Part shown: piece by piece, positions 42,284-51,274 of the stretch
Numbering within the stretch: the first letter of the stretch is position 1
Layout: each line of letters starts with the position of its first letter
The notes under the pieces: model-generated
What the model saw: the letters and a program-made list of their open reading frames with translations, nothing else
Databases searched by the model: none
Told to the model about the DNA's origin: nothing
Translations under genes and position numbers: made by a program
DNA from: CAG-411 sp963643465
Lineage (GTDB): Bacteria; Bacillota; Clostridia; Lachnospirales; Lachnospiraceae
Direction of reading: 5' to 3'
Length of the DNA stretch: 64,000 bases
Assembly (NCBI GenBank): GCA_963643465.1
Contig: CAVIJT010000013.1
Coordinates: 19,574-83,573, forward strand

Positions 42284-42948
42284 ATAACACCATCCTTAAT
42301 CACAATTTTGCGTTGTGCCAAGTCTGCCTTTTCCATATCATGTGTAACATAGATTAAAGTTTTTCTATTCTTCCTGGCGTAATTAAAAAGTAATTCAAAA
42401 ACGGCTTCCCCATTTTTAGTATCTAAGTTTCCAGATGGTTCATCAGCAAACAATACATCCGGTTTATTAATTAATGCTCTTGCAATTGCTACTCTTTGTC
42501 GCTCTCCTCCTGATAATTGATTGGGTTTATGTGCTAATCTTGATTTTATTTGAAGTTCTTCTACCAAATAATCAAACCATTCTTTATCTACGCTACCGTA
42601 TGCTGTCATTGCAGGCAAAACAATATTATCATATACTATGATATTTGATATTAAATGAAATGCCTGAAATACAAATCCAAAGTTTTTCAGCCTTACATCG
42701 GATAGTTTTTTTTCCTTCATTTTGTAAAGAGAAGTTCCTTTAAATAACACTTCTCCATTTGTTACGTTTTCCAATCCACTAAGCACACTCATAAGCGTAC
42801 TTTTGCCCGCTCCAGATGGACCAACAATAGCAATTTGTTCCCCAGTATTCACGTCCAGCGATACATTTGATAATGCCTTTACTTGGCTCTCTCCACCATA
42901 TATTACACTTACGTTTTTTAATTCAAATAAATTTTCTTTCTTTTCCAT
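42274..42948 (-). CDS. ABC transporter ATPase, MacB-like
   Basis: A 224-residue ATPase: Walker A GPSGAGKSTLMSVLSG, Q-loop FVFQAFHLISN, signature LSGGERQRVAIARAL, Walker B VLFADEPSGNLD, switch His in VTHDMEKADL. It overlaps the permease start and follows the 203-residue secreted protein gene by 21 bases, so the three form one operon. Confidence 0.93.
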   Translation of the reverse strand: MEKKENLFELKNVSVIYGGESQVKALSNVSLDVNTGEQIAIVGPSGAGKSTLMSVLSGLENVTNGEVLFKGTSLYKMKEKKLSDVRLKNFGFVFQAFHLISNIIVYDNIVLPAMTAYGSVDKEWFDYLVEELQIKSRLAHKPNQLSGGERQRVAIARALINKPDVLFADEPSGNLDTKNGEAVFELLFNYARKNRKTLIYVTHDMEKADLAQRKIVIKDGVICK

Positions 42949-42969
42949 TTATTGCGTCCTTTATCATTT

Positions 42970-43581
42970 CTATTTAATTCTCTCTTTTTTTCCAGTATCT
43001 ATATTTTCAATCACATATCCTTTTAACTTATTTCCTGCACTCCAAGAATAGGTTCTCGTGCCAAGCCATTGTATCGTACACGCCGCCTCAAAAGTCGTAT
43101 GCTTGGCAATATCTTCCATTCTGTCTTCTATTTCTTCCTCACTGCCCAAATCACCAACATATACCAAAATAAATGGTGTACTGTATTCCTCCTTTCCCAG
43201 CCTGATTGTTTCAAATCCACCTTCATCATATGTATAAGAATGTAAAAAAATTGCATTTTTCTTATTGTCACAATCAATTTCTTTCACATATACACACATT
43301 CCTTGTACACCAAATATAGATGTATTGGTAATACGAAAATCTAAAGTAAGTTGTCTGTAATCTTTAGAATCTGTACTTGGAAATTCTCCAGAAAATGCAC
43401 TCAAATTTACATCTATATCATCTGCATTTCTCCATAATTCAAAACTTTCCGTATAGTCATCACAGACATTGCAAGTCACATCAGTTCCGGATGCCAACCA
43501 TATAGGATGGATACCCCCCAAAAATGCAACACCAAAAATAACTATAATTCCGATTCCTGTCATAATTTTTTTCTTATTCAT
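42970..43581 (-). CDS. Membrane-anchored extracellular protein, unknown function
   Basis: A 203-residue protein with an N-terminal hydrophobic segment (MTGIGIIVIFGVAFLGGIHPIWLA, about 7-30) and an otherwise soluble extracellular part. A CNVC pair lies just after the anchor and two further cysteines lie in the middle. The ATG follows GGGAG. I do not recognise a family. It is the first gene of the operon with the ATPase and permease, so it may be a substrate-binding or accessory subunit of that transporter. Confidence 0.7.
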   Translation of the reverse strand: MNKKKIMTGIGIIVIFGVAFLGGIHPIWLASGTDVTCNVCDDYTESFELWRNADDIDVNLSAFSGEFPSTDSKDYRQLTLDFRITNTSIFGVQGMCVYVKEIDCDNKKNAIFLHSYTYDEGGFETIRLGKEEYSTPFILVYVGDLGSEEEIEDRMEDIAKHTTFEAACTIQWLGTRTYSWSAGNKLKGYVIENIDTGKKERIK

Positions 43582-43740
43582 ATTCTATCTCCCTGTGTTA
43601 AATTTCGTGTATGTAGAAGGTAGTAGAAGAAATGTAAAAAATTCACTTCTTCTACTATATTTATTTATTCAAAAATGCAATATATTTTACATTTAAATTC
43701 AGCTTAACTTATCCTGCTATGCAACTTTATTCTATAAAAA

Positions 43741-44457
43741 TTAAGCCTTAATTAACGCAACAAGTGCATAATTATCAAATACACCTTGCTTTCTCATTTC
43801 TTGCAATTCATCATCAGAAGAGGCATCTCTATTTCCCGTATGCGAATATACATATACTTTTCCATTTTTTACTTTTCCTACAACGTAAGTGTGACTAAAT
43901 CTGGAACCAGCCTTTGCGATTTGAATAATATCACCTTTTTGAGCCTTTGCCGCTAACTTATCAATACTACTCTTACTAATCCCCCATGAGTATCTTGTCT
44001 TTCCTAACACACTCATCATGTAATCCTGTAATCCGTAAAAAGAAGACCCTGCTAACTGATCTACATTATTCCATGTGGTTGTAGTTACATACCCCGTATC
44101 CTTAATAACCCCTGCAAACTTCTTTGTATATTCTTTGTTACACCAATATGTTGTCGTTTTATATGTCGTATCTAAATCAAAATACGAAACATCCGCAGAG
44201 GGAATTGCTTTTACAGAATATCCACCTGCCTCTAATACTTGAGATGCGTAATTTGTACAATCATTGTTAAACGACGCATAGTCCGAATTTTCCGTGTTCC
44301 AATATTTATCTGCATAATCCACAGCATCTGCACGATCATATGCGAATACATCACTTGCTGTTACGTTTGTTGCAATCACAGAACACACTGCCATTCCTGC
44401 CATTAACATTCTCATTTTCTTAAACTTTGCTTTGTTTCTTTCTTTTCTTCTGTTCAT
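43741..44457 (-). CDS. Secreted amidase-6 domain protein (putative cell-wall amidase)
   Basis: A 239-residue exported protein; ATG 44455-44457 after AAGGAG. A signal peptide covers about 1-40 (MRMLMAGMAVCSVIATNVTASDVFA). The mature part begins YDRADAVDYADKYWNTENSDYASFNNDCTNYASQVLEAGG, the amidase_6 signature with catalytic Cys in NDCTNYASQ; the His lies in GSRFSHTYVVGK and the Asn/Asp near VYVYSHTGNRDASSDD. This papain-like fold is found in peptidoglycan amidases and amidase-type toxins. It lies 159 bases upstream of the transporter operon on the same strand. Confidence 0.85.
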   Translation of the reverse strand: MNRRKERNKAKFKKMRMLMAGMAVCSVIATNVTASDVFAYDRADAVDYADKYWNTENSDYASFNNDCTNYASQVLEAGGYSVKAIPSADVSYFDLDTTYKTTTYWCNKEYTKKFAGVIKDTGYVTTTTWNNVDQLAGSSFYGLQDYMMSVLGKTRYSWGISKSSIDKLAAKAQKGDIIQIAKAGSRFSHTYVVGKVKNGKVYVYSHTGNRDASSDDELQEMRKQGVFDNYALVALIKA

Positions 44458-44763
44458 TTCTGTCTCCTTAATTCTGTTAATCATTTTAGTACATATCCAT
44501 CTGTTCCCTTCTTTTTTCCTCTATTGCATTCCAATTTACAATTACTTTCATGCAATAAACTATTTAGCCATTATTCCCCCATACTGACTTCCCCCCTTCG
44601 TTTTATAGCATTATTATAATTCCAAAAAATAACTTTTTCGACCCCTATCAGGTGGAACGACATTTTTTGCCCTTTTTTGGTCGATTTCCTGCATTTTTAC
44701 CCCCAAAAACAATGTAACACCTCAACTTTTCTGTTATACATTACCAAAAAAGCAACAATTTTG
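44458..44763. other. Upstream region of the amidase-6 gene
   Basis: About 300 bp without a gene. The minus strand has a TATAAT box at about 44615 with no clear -35. Three GTCG/TCGA-containing segments (minus strand around 44684, 44661 and 44641) recur at 20-23 base spacing upstream of it. These may be regulator sites but the match is weak. Confidence 0.35.
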
Positions 44764-44812
44764 TAAAAAAATAACAACAGGCTGACTTTTCAAAGCCCGC
44801 CTGTTGTTATTT
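44764..44812 (-). terminator. Terminator of the fructose/PTS operon
   Basis: Minus strand AATAACAACAGGC and GCCTGTTGTTATT form a 13-bp stem followed by TTTTTTT, 36 bases after the ptsI stop. Confidence 0.92.
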
Positions 44813-44847
44813 TCTAGCATAGAAAACGTTTCCCAAAGAAACCAGTT

Positions 44848-46599
44848 CTATTTTTCATATTCTGTTAAAGTCTTCACAATCTCTTCTTCTGTGGAAAGTA
44901 TAGCTACTTTGGCTGCAAGCTCCTTTGCTGCCTCTAGTGTCCATTTGGATATGGTATTTCTCGTAGCAAGTACCGATGTAGCACTAACACTAAATTCGTC
45001 CAGTCCATATGCCAAAAGTAACGGAATCAATTTAGAATCTGCTGCCGCCTCTCCACACATCCCCACTGGAATTCCTTCCGTATTAGCTGCTGCAATAATA
45101 CGTGCAATACTTCTAAGAACGGCAGGTTGATAGGTAGAATACAAATATGCCACCTGTGCGTTACCACGATCTACTGCCATAGTATATTGCGTAAGATCAT
45201 TGGTTCCTATACTAAAGAAATCCGCCTCTTTTGCAAGTAAATCTGCAATAAGTGCTGCCGCTGGAGTTTCAATCATAACTCCAATTTCAATTTCTTTATT
45301 GTATGCAATCCCCTGCACATCAAGTTCTTTTTTAAGCTCTGTAATCATTTCTTTTACCTGCCTAAGTTCTTCCAGACAAGTCACCATTGGAACCATGATG
45401 CGAATGTCTCCGTAAGCGCTGGCGCGGAGCAATGCGCGAAGCTGTAACCGATACATGTCCTTTTGATTTAAGCATACCCGAATGGCACGATATCCTAAAA
45501 ATGGATTGTCCTCTTTGGGCAGATTCAAATATGGTATTTCTTTATCCCCACCTACATCCAATGTACGGATAATTACAGGTTTTCCACCAAGTTTTTCTGC
45601 CACTTCCTTATAGGCTGCAAACTGTTCTTCTTCTGTCGGCATCGTGGAACGATCCATAAATAAAAATTCCGTTCGAAACAGTCCAACCCCTTCTCCATCC
45701 TTTTCAAGAACTCCATCGGCATCCTTTGGCTTTCCAATGTTACAAACAAGCTCAACCTGCTTTCCACATGCGGTAACGGTAGGCTTTCCAATCAGACTTT
45801 TTAACGCCTCTTTTTCTTGCAGATAGCGTTCTCTTTTCTGTTGAAACTCCTCTTTTTCCTGCTTGGATGGCTGCAAAATTACCTGACCGGTAAATCCATC
45901 TACTGCCACTTCCTGTCCATCTTCTACCTGCTCCATTACATTAGCAATGCTAAGTACCGCAGGCACCTCTAACGCCCTTGCCAGAATAGCAGAATGAGAA
46001 GTTTTTCCTCCCACTTCTGTAAGAATTCCTACTACATGTTCCTTTTGAATTCCTACAGTCATAGACGGCGTTAAATCTCTTGCTGCTAAAACAGTTCCAG
46101 CAGGCACCTTGCTAATATCAATCTCTTCTTTTCCAAGAAGAATTTTTAGCAATCTGGTGTGCATATCCTGTACATCTGTAACACGCTGATTGGTAAGTTC
46201 ATCTTCCGCCGCTGAAAATATCTGAATAAACATATCACATACATTAGAAAATGCACGCTCTGCGCAAACACCATCTTTTATCTGATTCATTACTTCATCT
46301 GACATAGAGGGGTCTGAAACCATCATCACATGACCCTCTAAAATCTCAGCCTCTTTTTCTCCTACCCGCTGTCGCATCTCCTCCGCCATTGCCATAGTAC
46401 GCTCTGTAAACTGTTCCACTGCCGCCCGAAAACGTTCCTCTTCTGCCTTTGGATTCTCTATCTCTTTGTCCTCAAAATGCAAATCTGCCTCTTCCAGTCG
46501 AACAATCTTTCCAACTCCATATCCTTCTGATGCTCCAATTCCTTTCATAGACACCACCTCTCCACTCTGCATTTCAATAGGCAATTGTTTATTCTCCAA
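44848..46599 (-). CDS. ptsI: PTS enzyme I (phosphoenolpyruvate-protein phosphotransferase)
   Basis: A 583-residue cytosolic enzyme that transfers phosphate from PEP to HPr. The phosphohistidine lies in VGGKTSHSAILARALEVPAVL; PEP-binding blocks are DGEGVGLFRTEFLFMDR, GYRAIRVCL and the catalytic GVMIETPAAALIADLLAKEADFFSIGTNDLTQYTMAVDRGN, plus CGEAAAD near the end. Its start overlaps ptsH by 11 bases. It is the last gene of the fructose operon, unusual only in being placed with fru genes rather than as a separate pts operon. Confidence 0.97.
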   Translation of the reverse strand: MENKQLPIEMQSGEVVSMKGIGASEGYGVGKIVRLEEADLHFEDKEIENPKAEEERFRAAVEQFTERTMAMAEEMRQRVGEKEAEILEGHVMMVSDPSMSDEVMNQIKDGVCAERAFSNVCDMFIQIFSAAEDELTNQRVTDVQDMHTRLLKILLGKEEIDISKVPAGTVLAARDLTPSMTVGIQKEHVVGILTEVGGKTSHSAILARALEVPAVLSIANVMEQVEDGQEVAVDGFTGQVILQPSKQEKEEFQQKRERYLQEKEALKSLIGKPTVTACGKQVELVCNIGKPKDADGVLEKDGEGVGLFRTEFLFMDRSTMPTEEEQFAAYKEVAEKLGGKPVIIRTLDVGGDKEIPYLNLPKEDNPFLGYRAIRVCLNQKDMYRLQLRALLRASAYGDIRIMVPMVTCLEELRQVKEMITELKKELDVQGIAYNKEIEIGVMIETPAAALIADLLAKEADFFSIGTNDLTQYTMAVDRGNAQVAYLYSTYQPAVLRSIARIIAAANTEGIPVGMCGEAAADSKLIPLLLAYGLDEFSVSATSVLATRNTISKWTLEAAKELAAKVAILSTEEEIVKTLTEYEK

Positions 46600-46852
46600 A
46601 ACCGTTTTCTGCCAATTGTTTGATTTCTGCTAATGCTTCCGCCTCCTGCTCGCCATTGCAAACCAACTCTACATCCATACCACATTTTACACAGCCGCCA
46701 ATAATCATCATAATACTTTTCGCATTGATTTCTTTTTCACCCACCACCAATTTTATATCACATGGATATTTCGATGCGGTCTTTGCAAGCACTCCTGCCG
46801 GACGCATGTGTAACCCCTGTTCATTTTTAATTGTTATTTTTTCTGATATCAT
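46589..46852 (-). CDS. ptsH: HPr phosphocarrier protein
   Basis: An 87-residue phosphocarrier. His15 lies in NEQGLHMRPAG and the regulatory Ser46-equivalent in NAKSIMMIIG, so both the PTS phosphorylation site and the HPr-kinase site are present. The ATG follows GGGGAG and lies 15 bases after fruA. Two cysteines (GGCVKCG) in the mid part are uncommon in HPr. Confidence 0.94.
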   Translation of the reverse strand: MISEKITIKNEQGLHMRPAGVLAKTASKYPCDIKLVVGEKEINAKSIMMIIGGCVKCGMDVELVCNGEQEAEALAEIKQLAENGFGE

Positions 46853-46867
46853 AAATATCTCCCCTTT

Positions 46868-48778
46868 CTATTTCGTTACTTTTTTCTTTAATAGCGCAAG
46901 CATAATCATTCCAACTACGGAGCCAATAAGCAATGCCAACAAGAACAACATCCAGTTTCCTATAACCGGAACCACAAATACTCCACCATGAGGCGCTCTA
47001 AGTGTACAACCAAATACCATAGACAAACCACCTGCCACTGCCGAACCTACCACACAGGACGGAATAACTCTTAATGGGTCTGCTGCTGCATAAGGAATAG
47101 CACCTTCTGAAATAAAGCAAAGTCCCATAATATAGTTGACTACACCAGATTTTCTCTCTGACTCTGTAAAGCGGTCTTTAAAGAAGGTAGTTGCAAGAGC
47201 AATTGCTAATGGAGGAACCATTCCACCTGCCATAACAGCCGCCATAATCATAAATCCTACTTCGCTCTGCTCACTAAGCATTGCAGTACCAAATACATAT
47301 GCCGCTTTATTTACAGGACCGCCCATATCTACAGACATCATGCCACCAAGCAACATTCCAAGAGCTACTACACTGGTACCACTTAAGGATTTTAACCCAT
47401 CTGAAATTGCTGTATTCAACCATGAGAATACCGGATCTACTGCACACATAATCAAACCAATTCCTAATACTCCAACAAGAGGATAAATAAGTACCGGTTT
47501 AATTCCCTCCAAAGCCTTTGGAAGTTTTTCACAAGCCTTTTCTAATCCAAGTACAAAATAACCTCCTACAAAACCTGCAAACATAGCACCAAGGAAACCG
47601 GAAGGTACCGTTCCTGCTGGTGAGGCAAAGGTAGAACCAATGGTTGCAATATAACCGCCTACAAAACCTACCACAAGACCCGGTCTGTCTGCAATACTAT
47701 ATGCGATATATCCTGCAAGTATTGGAAGCATGAAGTTAAATGCAAATTCTCCAATGGTCTTAAACCATGCTGCAACCGGTGTATTTTTACCAAAATTACT
47801 TGGGTCAATGCTGTAATCATCAAACAGGAAGGCAAGGGCAATTAAAATACCACCGCCAATAACAAATGGAAGCATATGGGATACTCCATTCATCAAATGT
47901 TTGTAAAACTGATGTCCAAATCCTTCCTTTTCACCACTACCACCATCTGCTTCTTCTGCATGTCCATGATGATGATAAACAGGTGCATTGCCATCTACAA
48001 TTTTCTGAATCAACTGTTCCGGTTTATGAATACCATCTGACACTTTTACTTTTAATACTCTCTTACCATCAAAACGAGCCATTTCTACATTCTTATCTGC
48101 AGCAATGATAATTCCATCTGCCTTCTCAATTTCTTCTTTTGTAAGAATATTTTTTGCTCCACCGGAACCATTGGTTTCCGCCTTCAATGGATAACCCATC
48201 TCGGCACCTTTTTTCTCCAAGGCTTCTGCCGCCATAAAGGTATGTGCAATACCTGTAGGACAGGCAGTTACTGCCAAAATGCGATATCCATCAGTTTCTT
48301 TTCCTTCTTTTTCACCAAATTTCTCAGTTTCCATTTTATCAATAATACTTAAAAATTCTTTCTTGCTCTTTGCTGCCAGCAAATCTTTCCGAAATTGCTC
48401 ATCCATCAAAATAGTAGAAAGTCTTGAAAGTACCTCTAAATGTACATCTCCACCTTTTTCCGGAGCTGCAATCATAAAGAACAAATTAGAAGGCTGTCCA
48501 TCTAGTGAGTCATAGTCCACTCCATCCGGAACGGTCATCGCTGCAAGTCCAGGCTGTTTTACACCTGCATTTTTGGCATGAGGAATTGCAATTCCTTCTC
48601 CAATTGCTGTACTTCCCTGTTCTTCTCTTGCAAGGATTCCTTTTTTGTACTCTGCCTTGTCTTTTAAATTTCCGACTTTGTCCTGAAGTTCAATTAATGT
48701 GTCCACTGCTTCTTCTTTACTTCTTGGGGATGCCTGTAAAGAAATTGCCTCTTCTTTGAGTAAATCTGTGATTCTCAT
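46868..48778 (-). CDS. fruA: Fructose PTS enzyme IIABC
   Basis: A 636-residue transporter that brings in fructose as fructose-1-phosphate. The IIA domain (about 1-145) has the phosphohistidine in EGIAIPHAKN. The IIB domain (about 165-265) has the phosphocysteine in LAVTACPTGIAHTFMAAEAL. A His/Glu-rich linker (YHHHGHAEEADGGSGEK) precedes the IIC channel (about 285-636) with PIVGN-like features and about eight to ten membrane helices. It lies 18 bases after fruK. Confidence 0.96.
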   Translation of the reverse strand: MRITDLLKEEAISLQASPRSKEEAVDTLIELQDKVGNLKDKAEYKKGILAREEQGSTAIGEGIAIPHAKNAGVKQPGLAAMTVPDGVDYDSLDGQPSNLFFMIAAPEKGGDVHLEVLSRLSTILMDEQFRKDLLAAKSKKEFLSIIDKMETEKFGEKEGKETDGYRILAVTACPTGIAHTFMAAEALEKKGAEMGYPLKAETNGSGGAKNILTKEEIEKADGIIIAADKNVEMARFDGKRVLKVKVSDGIHKPEQLIQKIVDGNAPVYHHHGHAEEADGGSGEKEGFGHQFYKHLMNGVSHMLPFVIGGGILIALAFLFDDYSIDPSNFGKNTPVAAWFKTIGEFAFNFMLPILAGYIAYSIADRPGLVVGFVGGYIATIGSTFASPAGTVPSGFLGAMFAGFVGGYFVLGLEKACEKLPKALEGIKPVLIYPLVGVLGIGLIMCAVDPVFSWLNTAISDGLKSLSGTSVVALGMLLGGMMSVDMGGPVNKAAYVFGTAMLSEQSEVGFMIMAAVMAGGMVPPLAIALATTFFKDRFTESERKSGVVNYIMGLCFISEGAIPYAAADPLRVIPSCVVGSAVAGGLSMVFGCTLRAPHGGVFVVPVIGNWMLFLLALLIGSVVGMIMLALLKKKVTK

Positions 48779-48796
48779 AAAAATCCCTCCTGACTT

Positions 48797-49711
48797 TTAA
48801 GATAGTGTTTTTAGTACCTCTTTAATATACGCACCGCTTGCAAGATCATCTGAAAATGCAGTAGCACCTCCTGCTGCCGTACCCAGTTTTAGCGCATACA
48901 CATAATCTTTACGCTCTAAATACCCAGCCAGAAAACCTGCTACCATGGAATCTCCTGCTCCAACGGAGTTTTTCACCGTTCCTTTTGCCACGCCCATCTT
49001 ATGAACATCACCATGTTCCGTAATTAAAATAGAGCCATTTCCCGCCATGGAAACTAATACATTAACCGCCCCTTGCTCTTGCAGCTTCTTGGCATAATGT
49101 ATAATTTCCTCATCCGTCTGCAATTCTTTTCCAAACATTTCGCCCAGTTCATGATTGTTTGGTTTAATCAAAAATGGATGATACTGCAATACATTTTTCA
49201 ACAAATCCTTGGTGGCATCTACCACCACTCGCACACCTTTTCCTGAAATTCGTTTCAAAATCTGCTGATACGAGTCTGCTGGAAGAGTACCCGGAATACT
49301 TCCTGCTAAAACAAGCGTATCCTCTTTTGTCAGTTGATCTAATTTAGAAAATAAATTTTCCTGACATTCTTTTGGAATTTTAGGTCCCTGAGCATTCACC
49401 TCCGTCTCTTCTTTTTTTAAGGAACTTTTGATTTTTACATTAATGCGAGACAATCCCTGTGGCAAGTGAATAAAATCTGTCTGCACTCCATGTTGTTTTA
49501 CTCCTTGCTCAATCTCATTACCAGTAAATCCCGCAACAAATCCAAGAGCAATATTCTCCATGCCAAGATGACTCAGTACAATGGATACGTTAATTCCCTT
49601 CCCGCCATAAAACACGCTCTCACTGTCTGTACGATTCACTGTATCTGGTATCAATTGTGGCAATCGCATAATATAATCCAACGCAGGATTAAACGTTACT
49701 GTATAAATCAT
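48797..49711 (-). CDS. fruK: 1-phosphofructokinase
   Basis: A 304-residue PfkB-family kinase that turns fructose-1-phosphate into fructose-1,6-bisphosphate. It has FNPALDYIMRL at the N-terminus, GGKGINVSIVLSHLG, and the C-terminal anion-hole signature VKNSVGAGDSMVAGFLAG with the catalytic Asp. The start overlaps fruR by four bases. It is followed by fruA. Confidence 0.96.
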   Translation of the reverse strand: MIYTVTFNPALDYIMRLPQLIPDTVNRTDSESVFYGGKGINVSIVLSHLGMENIALGFVAGFTGNEIEQGVKQHGVQTDFIHLPQGLSRINVKIKSSLKKEETEVNAQGPKIPKECQENLFSKLDQLTKEDTLVLAGSIPGTLPADSYQQILKRISGKGVRVVVDATKDLLKNVLQYHPFLIKPNNHELGEMFGKELQTDEEIIHYAKKLQEQGAVNVLVSMAGNGSILITEHGDVHKMGVAKGTVKNSVGAGDSMVAGFLAGYLERKDYVYALKLGTAAGGATAFSDDLASGAYIKEVLKTLS

Positions 49712-50457
49712 TTTCCCACCTCCCGTATAACGGTATAATCTCCGTATTTTTTATTTCGCAACTGTTCGGTGATAATACACGCCTGACTGAGATTTCCAAA
49801 AGAAACGGAACTGATTTGTCCAAATTTGCTGCTATCAGCCAAAACCACCCGCATAAAACTACGATTCATAACTTCTTTCTTTATCATAGCTTCTCTTACA
49901 TCCGGTGTGGTAAAACCATACTGCTCATGAATACCATTCGTCCCAAGAAAGCTCTTCGTAAAGTTATATTGCTTTAACGCATCCTGCGCAGTTGTTCCTA
50001 CCATTGCCTCGGTAGAAAGTTTTAACTCTCCTCCAAGCAAATATACTTTATATCCTTTCTGGGTCAATCGCTTTGCATGATCAATTCCATTTGTCACAAA
50101 TACCGCCTTAGTATCCGGCATTACATCTATCATTTGACTGGTAGTTGTTCCTGCATCCAGATAAACAAAATCATCATTGTTAATAAGACTTACTGCATAT
50201 TTGGCAATCATCCGCTTTTCTTCCATATGCTTATTCAGCTTCTCTGTTACATTCTCTTCTTCGGTGTTTCGTTCCTCATCCACCGCAGTTGCTCCACCGT
50301 GTACCTTATTAATCTTTCCCATTCCTGCTAATGTATTCAAATCTCTTCGAATTGTAGACTCTGAAATTCGAAGTACATCTGTCAGTTCAGTCACAGATAC
50401 CGCCTTTTTTTCCTGTAGCAATTGTAAAATAATCTGATATCGTTCCTCTGAAAGCAT
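49708..50457 (-). CDS. fruR: DeoR-family fructose operon repressor
   Basis: A 249-residue regulator. The N-terminal winged helix (about 1-60) has ERYQIILQLLQEKKAVSVTELTDVLRISESTIRRDLNTL, the DeoR helix-turn-helix. The sugar-phosphate-binding domain (about 75-235) contains VYLDAGTTTSQM and VTNGIDHAKRL. In this family fructose-1-phosphate relieves repression. It is the first gene of the operon and probably represses it through the tandem repeats at 50556-50590. Confidence 0.93.
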   Translation of the reverse strand: MLSEERYQIILQLLQEKKAVSVTELTDVLRISESTIRRDLNTLAGMGKINKVHGGATAVDEERNTEEENVTEKLNKHMEEKRMIAKYAVSLINNDDFVYLDAGTTTSQMIDVMPDTKAVFVTNGIDHAKRLTQKGYKVYLLGGELKLSTEAMVGTTAQDALKQYNFTKSFLGTNGIHEQYGFTTPDVREAMIKKEVMNRSFMRVVLADSSKFGQISSVSFGNLSQACIITEQLRNKKYGDYTVIREVGK

Positions 50458-50519
50458 TCTATCCCCCCTTATGAAGTTTTTTGATTACTTTTGACTATTT
50501 CTTTGGTTTTATTACTGTT

Positions 50520-50548
50520 ATTCTCTCATATTCCGTCATTTTTGTCAA
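50520..50548 (-). promoter_or_regulatory. Promoter of the fru-pts operon
   Basis: Minus strand: TTGACA (50548-50543), 17-base spacer, GAGAAT (50525-50520), about 60 bases before fruR. Confidence 0.8.
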
Positions 50549-50555
50549 CAGTTTT

Positions 50556-50590
50556 ATTCAAAACCAATCATTTTCATTCAAAACCAACCA
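50556..50590 (-). promoter_or_regulatory. Tandem direct-repeat operator upstream of the fru promoter
   Basis: ATTCAAAACCAATCA (50556-50570) and ATTCAAAACCAACCA (50576-50590) differ at one base and are 20 bp apart, two helical turns, immediately upstream of the -35 box. Such tandem sites suit a DeoR-type oligomer. Confidence 0.65.
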
Positions 50591-50697
50591 CCAAAACACA
50601 CTTTGCCATGTGCTTGCTCGCTTTGCCGCGCCGAATTGGGTACGTAATACATTTTCTTAAACGATTCGTATGCATCCTGCCCGGAGGGCTTTTTGTT
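50591..50697. other. GC-richer intergenic segment next to the foldback element
   Basis: The minus-strand end GCAAAGTGTGTTTTGG resembles the 3' module of the dispersed intergenic element, and the other end is CTATAGAAC. The middle (TTGCCGCGCCGAATTGGG, TACGTAATAC) matches none of the other copies. No ORF is supported. Confidence 0.4.
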
Positions 50698-51160
50698 CTA
50701 TAGAGATTGGGGTGTCAAAAGGTCATAATCTAAATTGTACTTGTCAAATTGCACAACAATAAAATAACAATTTGCAGATGGTGTCCGTGCCAGACAAGCA
50801 CAAGCAGACGATAGGAGAATTTTGCCCAATTTTGTGAGTAAGCGCAGATGCCGTAGATTTGCGCGTAAGCAATGAGCCATACAGAATACGGTATACACAA
50901 TATGCATGCAAGCTGACTTGTGAAGCATATTGTGTATACCGTATTTTATAGGGCGAAGCCCGCGACTGAGATGGAGCGCAAGCGTAATCGAAGTGCAAGG
51001 CTCATATCTGCCATAGACGACGGAGCAAAATGTGCGAAATCGACGTGTCTGCGGTGGTTGTCTGGCACGGACGCCTTTTGCAAATCGAAATCCTCAATTG
51101 TGCAATTTGACAAGTACCCGAAAAATTATAGGCTTTTGACACCCTTCTAATCCTATAGAG
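50698..51160. mobile_element. Foldback (MITE-like) element with 8-bp target duplication
   Basis: A 447-bp imperfect inverted repeat (50706-51152) bounded by direct repeats CTATAGAG at 50698-50705 and 51153-51160. The arms share GGGTGTCAAAAG at the tips, GTACTTGTCAAATTGCACAA, and TCCGTGCCAGACAA, ending in a perfect 21-bp central stem (50885-50905 with 50925-50945) around a 19-base loop. Base composition is richer in G and C than the flanks. Open frames in both arms are related to each other only because the arms are inverted copies, and none has a proper ribosome site. There is no transposase, so it would need one in trans. It could equally be transcribed as a long hairpin RNA. Confidence 0.75.
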
Positions 51161-51197
51161 CAAAAAAATTTACAAAACGCAAGTCAATATTTACATT

Positions 51198-51226
51198 TTG
51201 CTTTGTACCTTTCCGTTTTATGTTAT
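51198..51226 (+). promoter_or_regulatory. Possible promoter of the 51275 gene
   Basis: TTGCTT (51198-51203), 17-base spacer, TGTTAT (51221-51226), 48 bases before the ATG. The -10 box is imperfect. Confidence 0.4.
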
Positions 51227-51274
51227 ATTAAATTTGCAAAAACGAAACGAAAAAAAGAAAGCGAGGAAACGTAA

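Noticed and set aside
44638..44684. Three CGA-containing segments as a LytTR-type operator of the amidase-6 gene
   Set aside because: Spacing is uneven (20 and 23 bases) and the segments share only four to five bases, so the evidence is too weak for a site call.
50698..51150. Open frames of 70-84 codons in both arms of the foldback element
   Set aside because: They are mirror readings of the inverted repeat, diverge between arms, and lack ribosome sites; no transposase motif is present.
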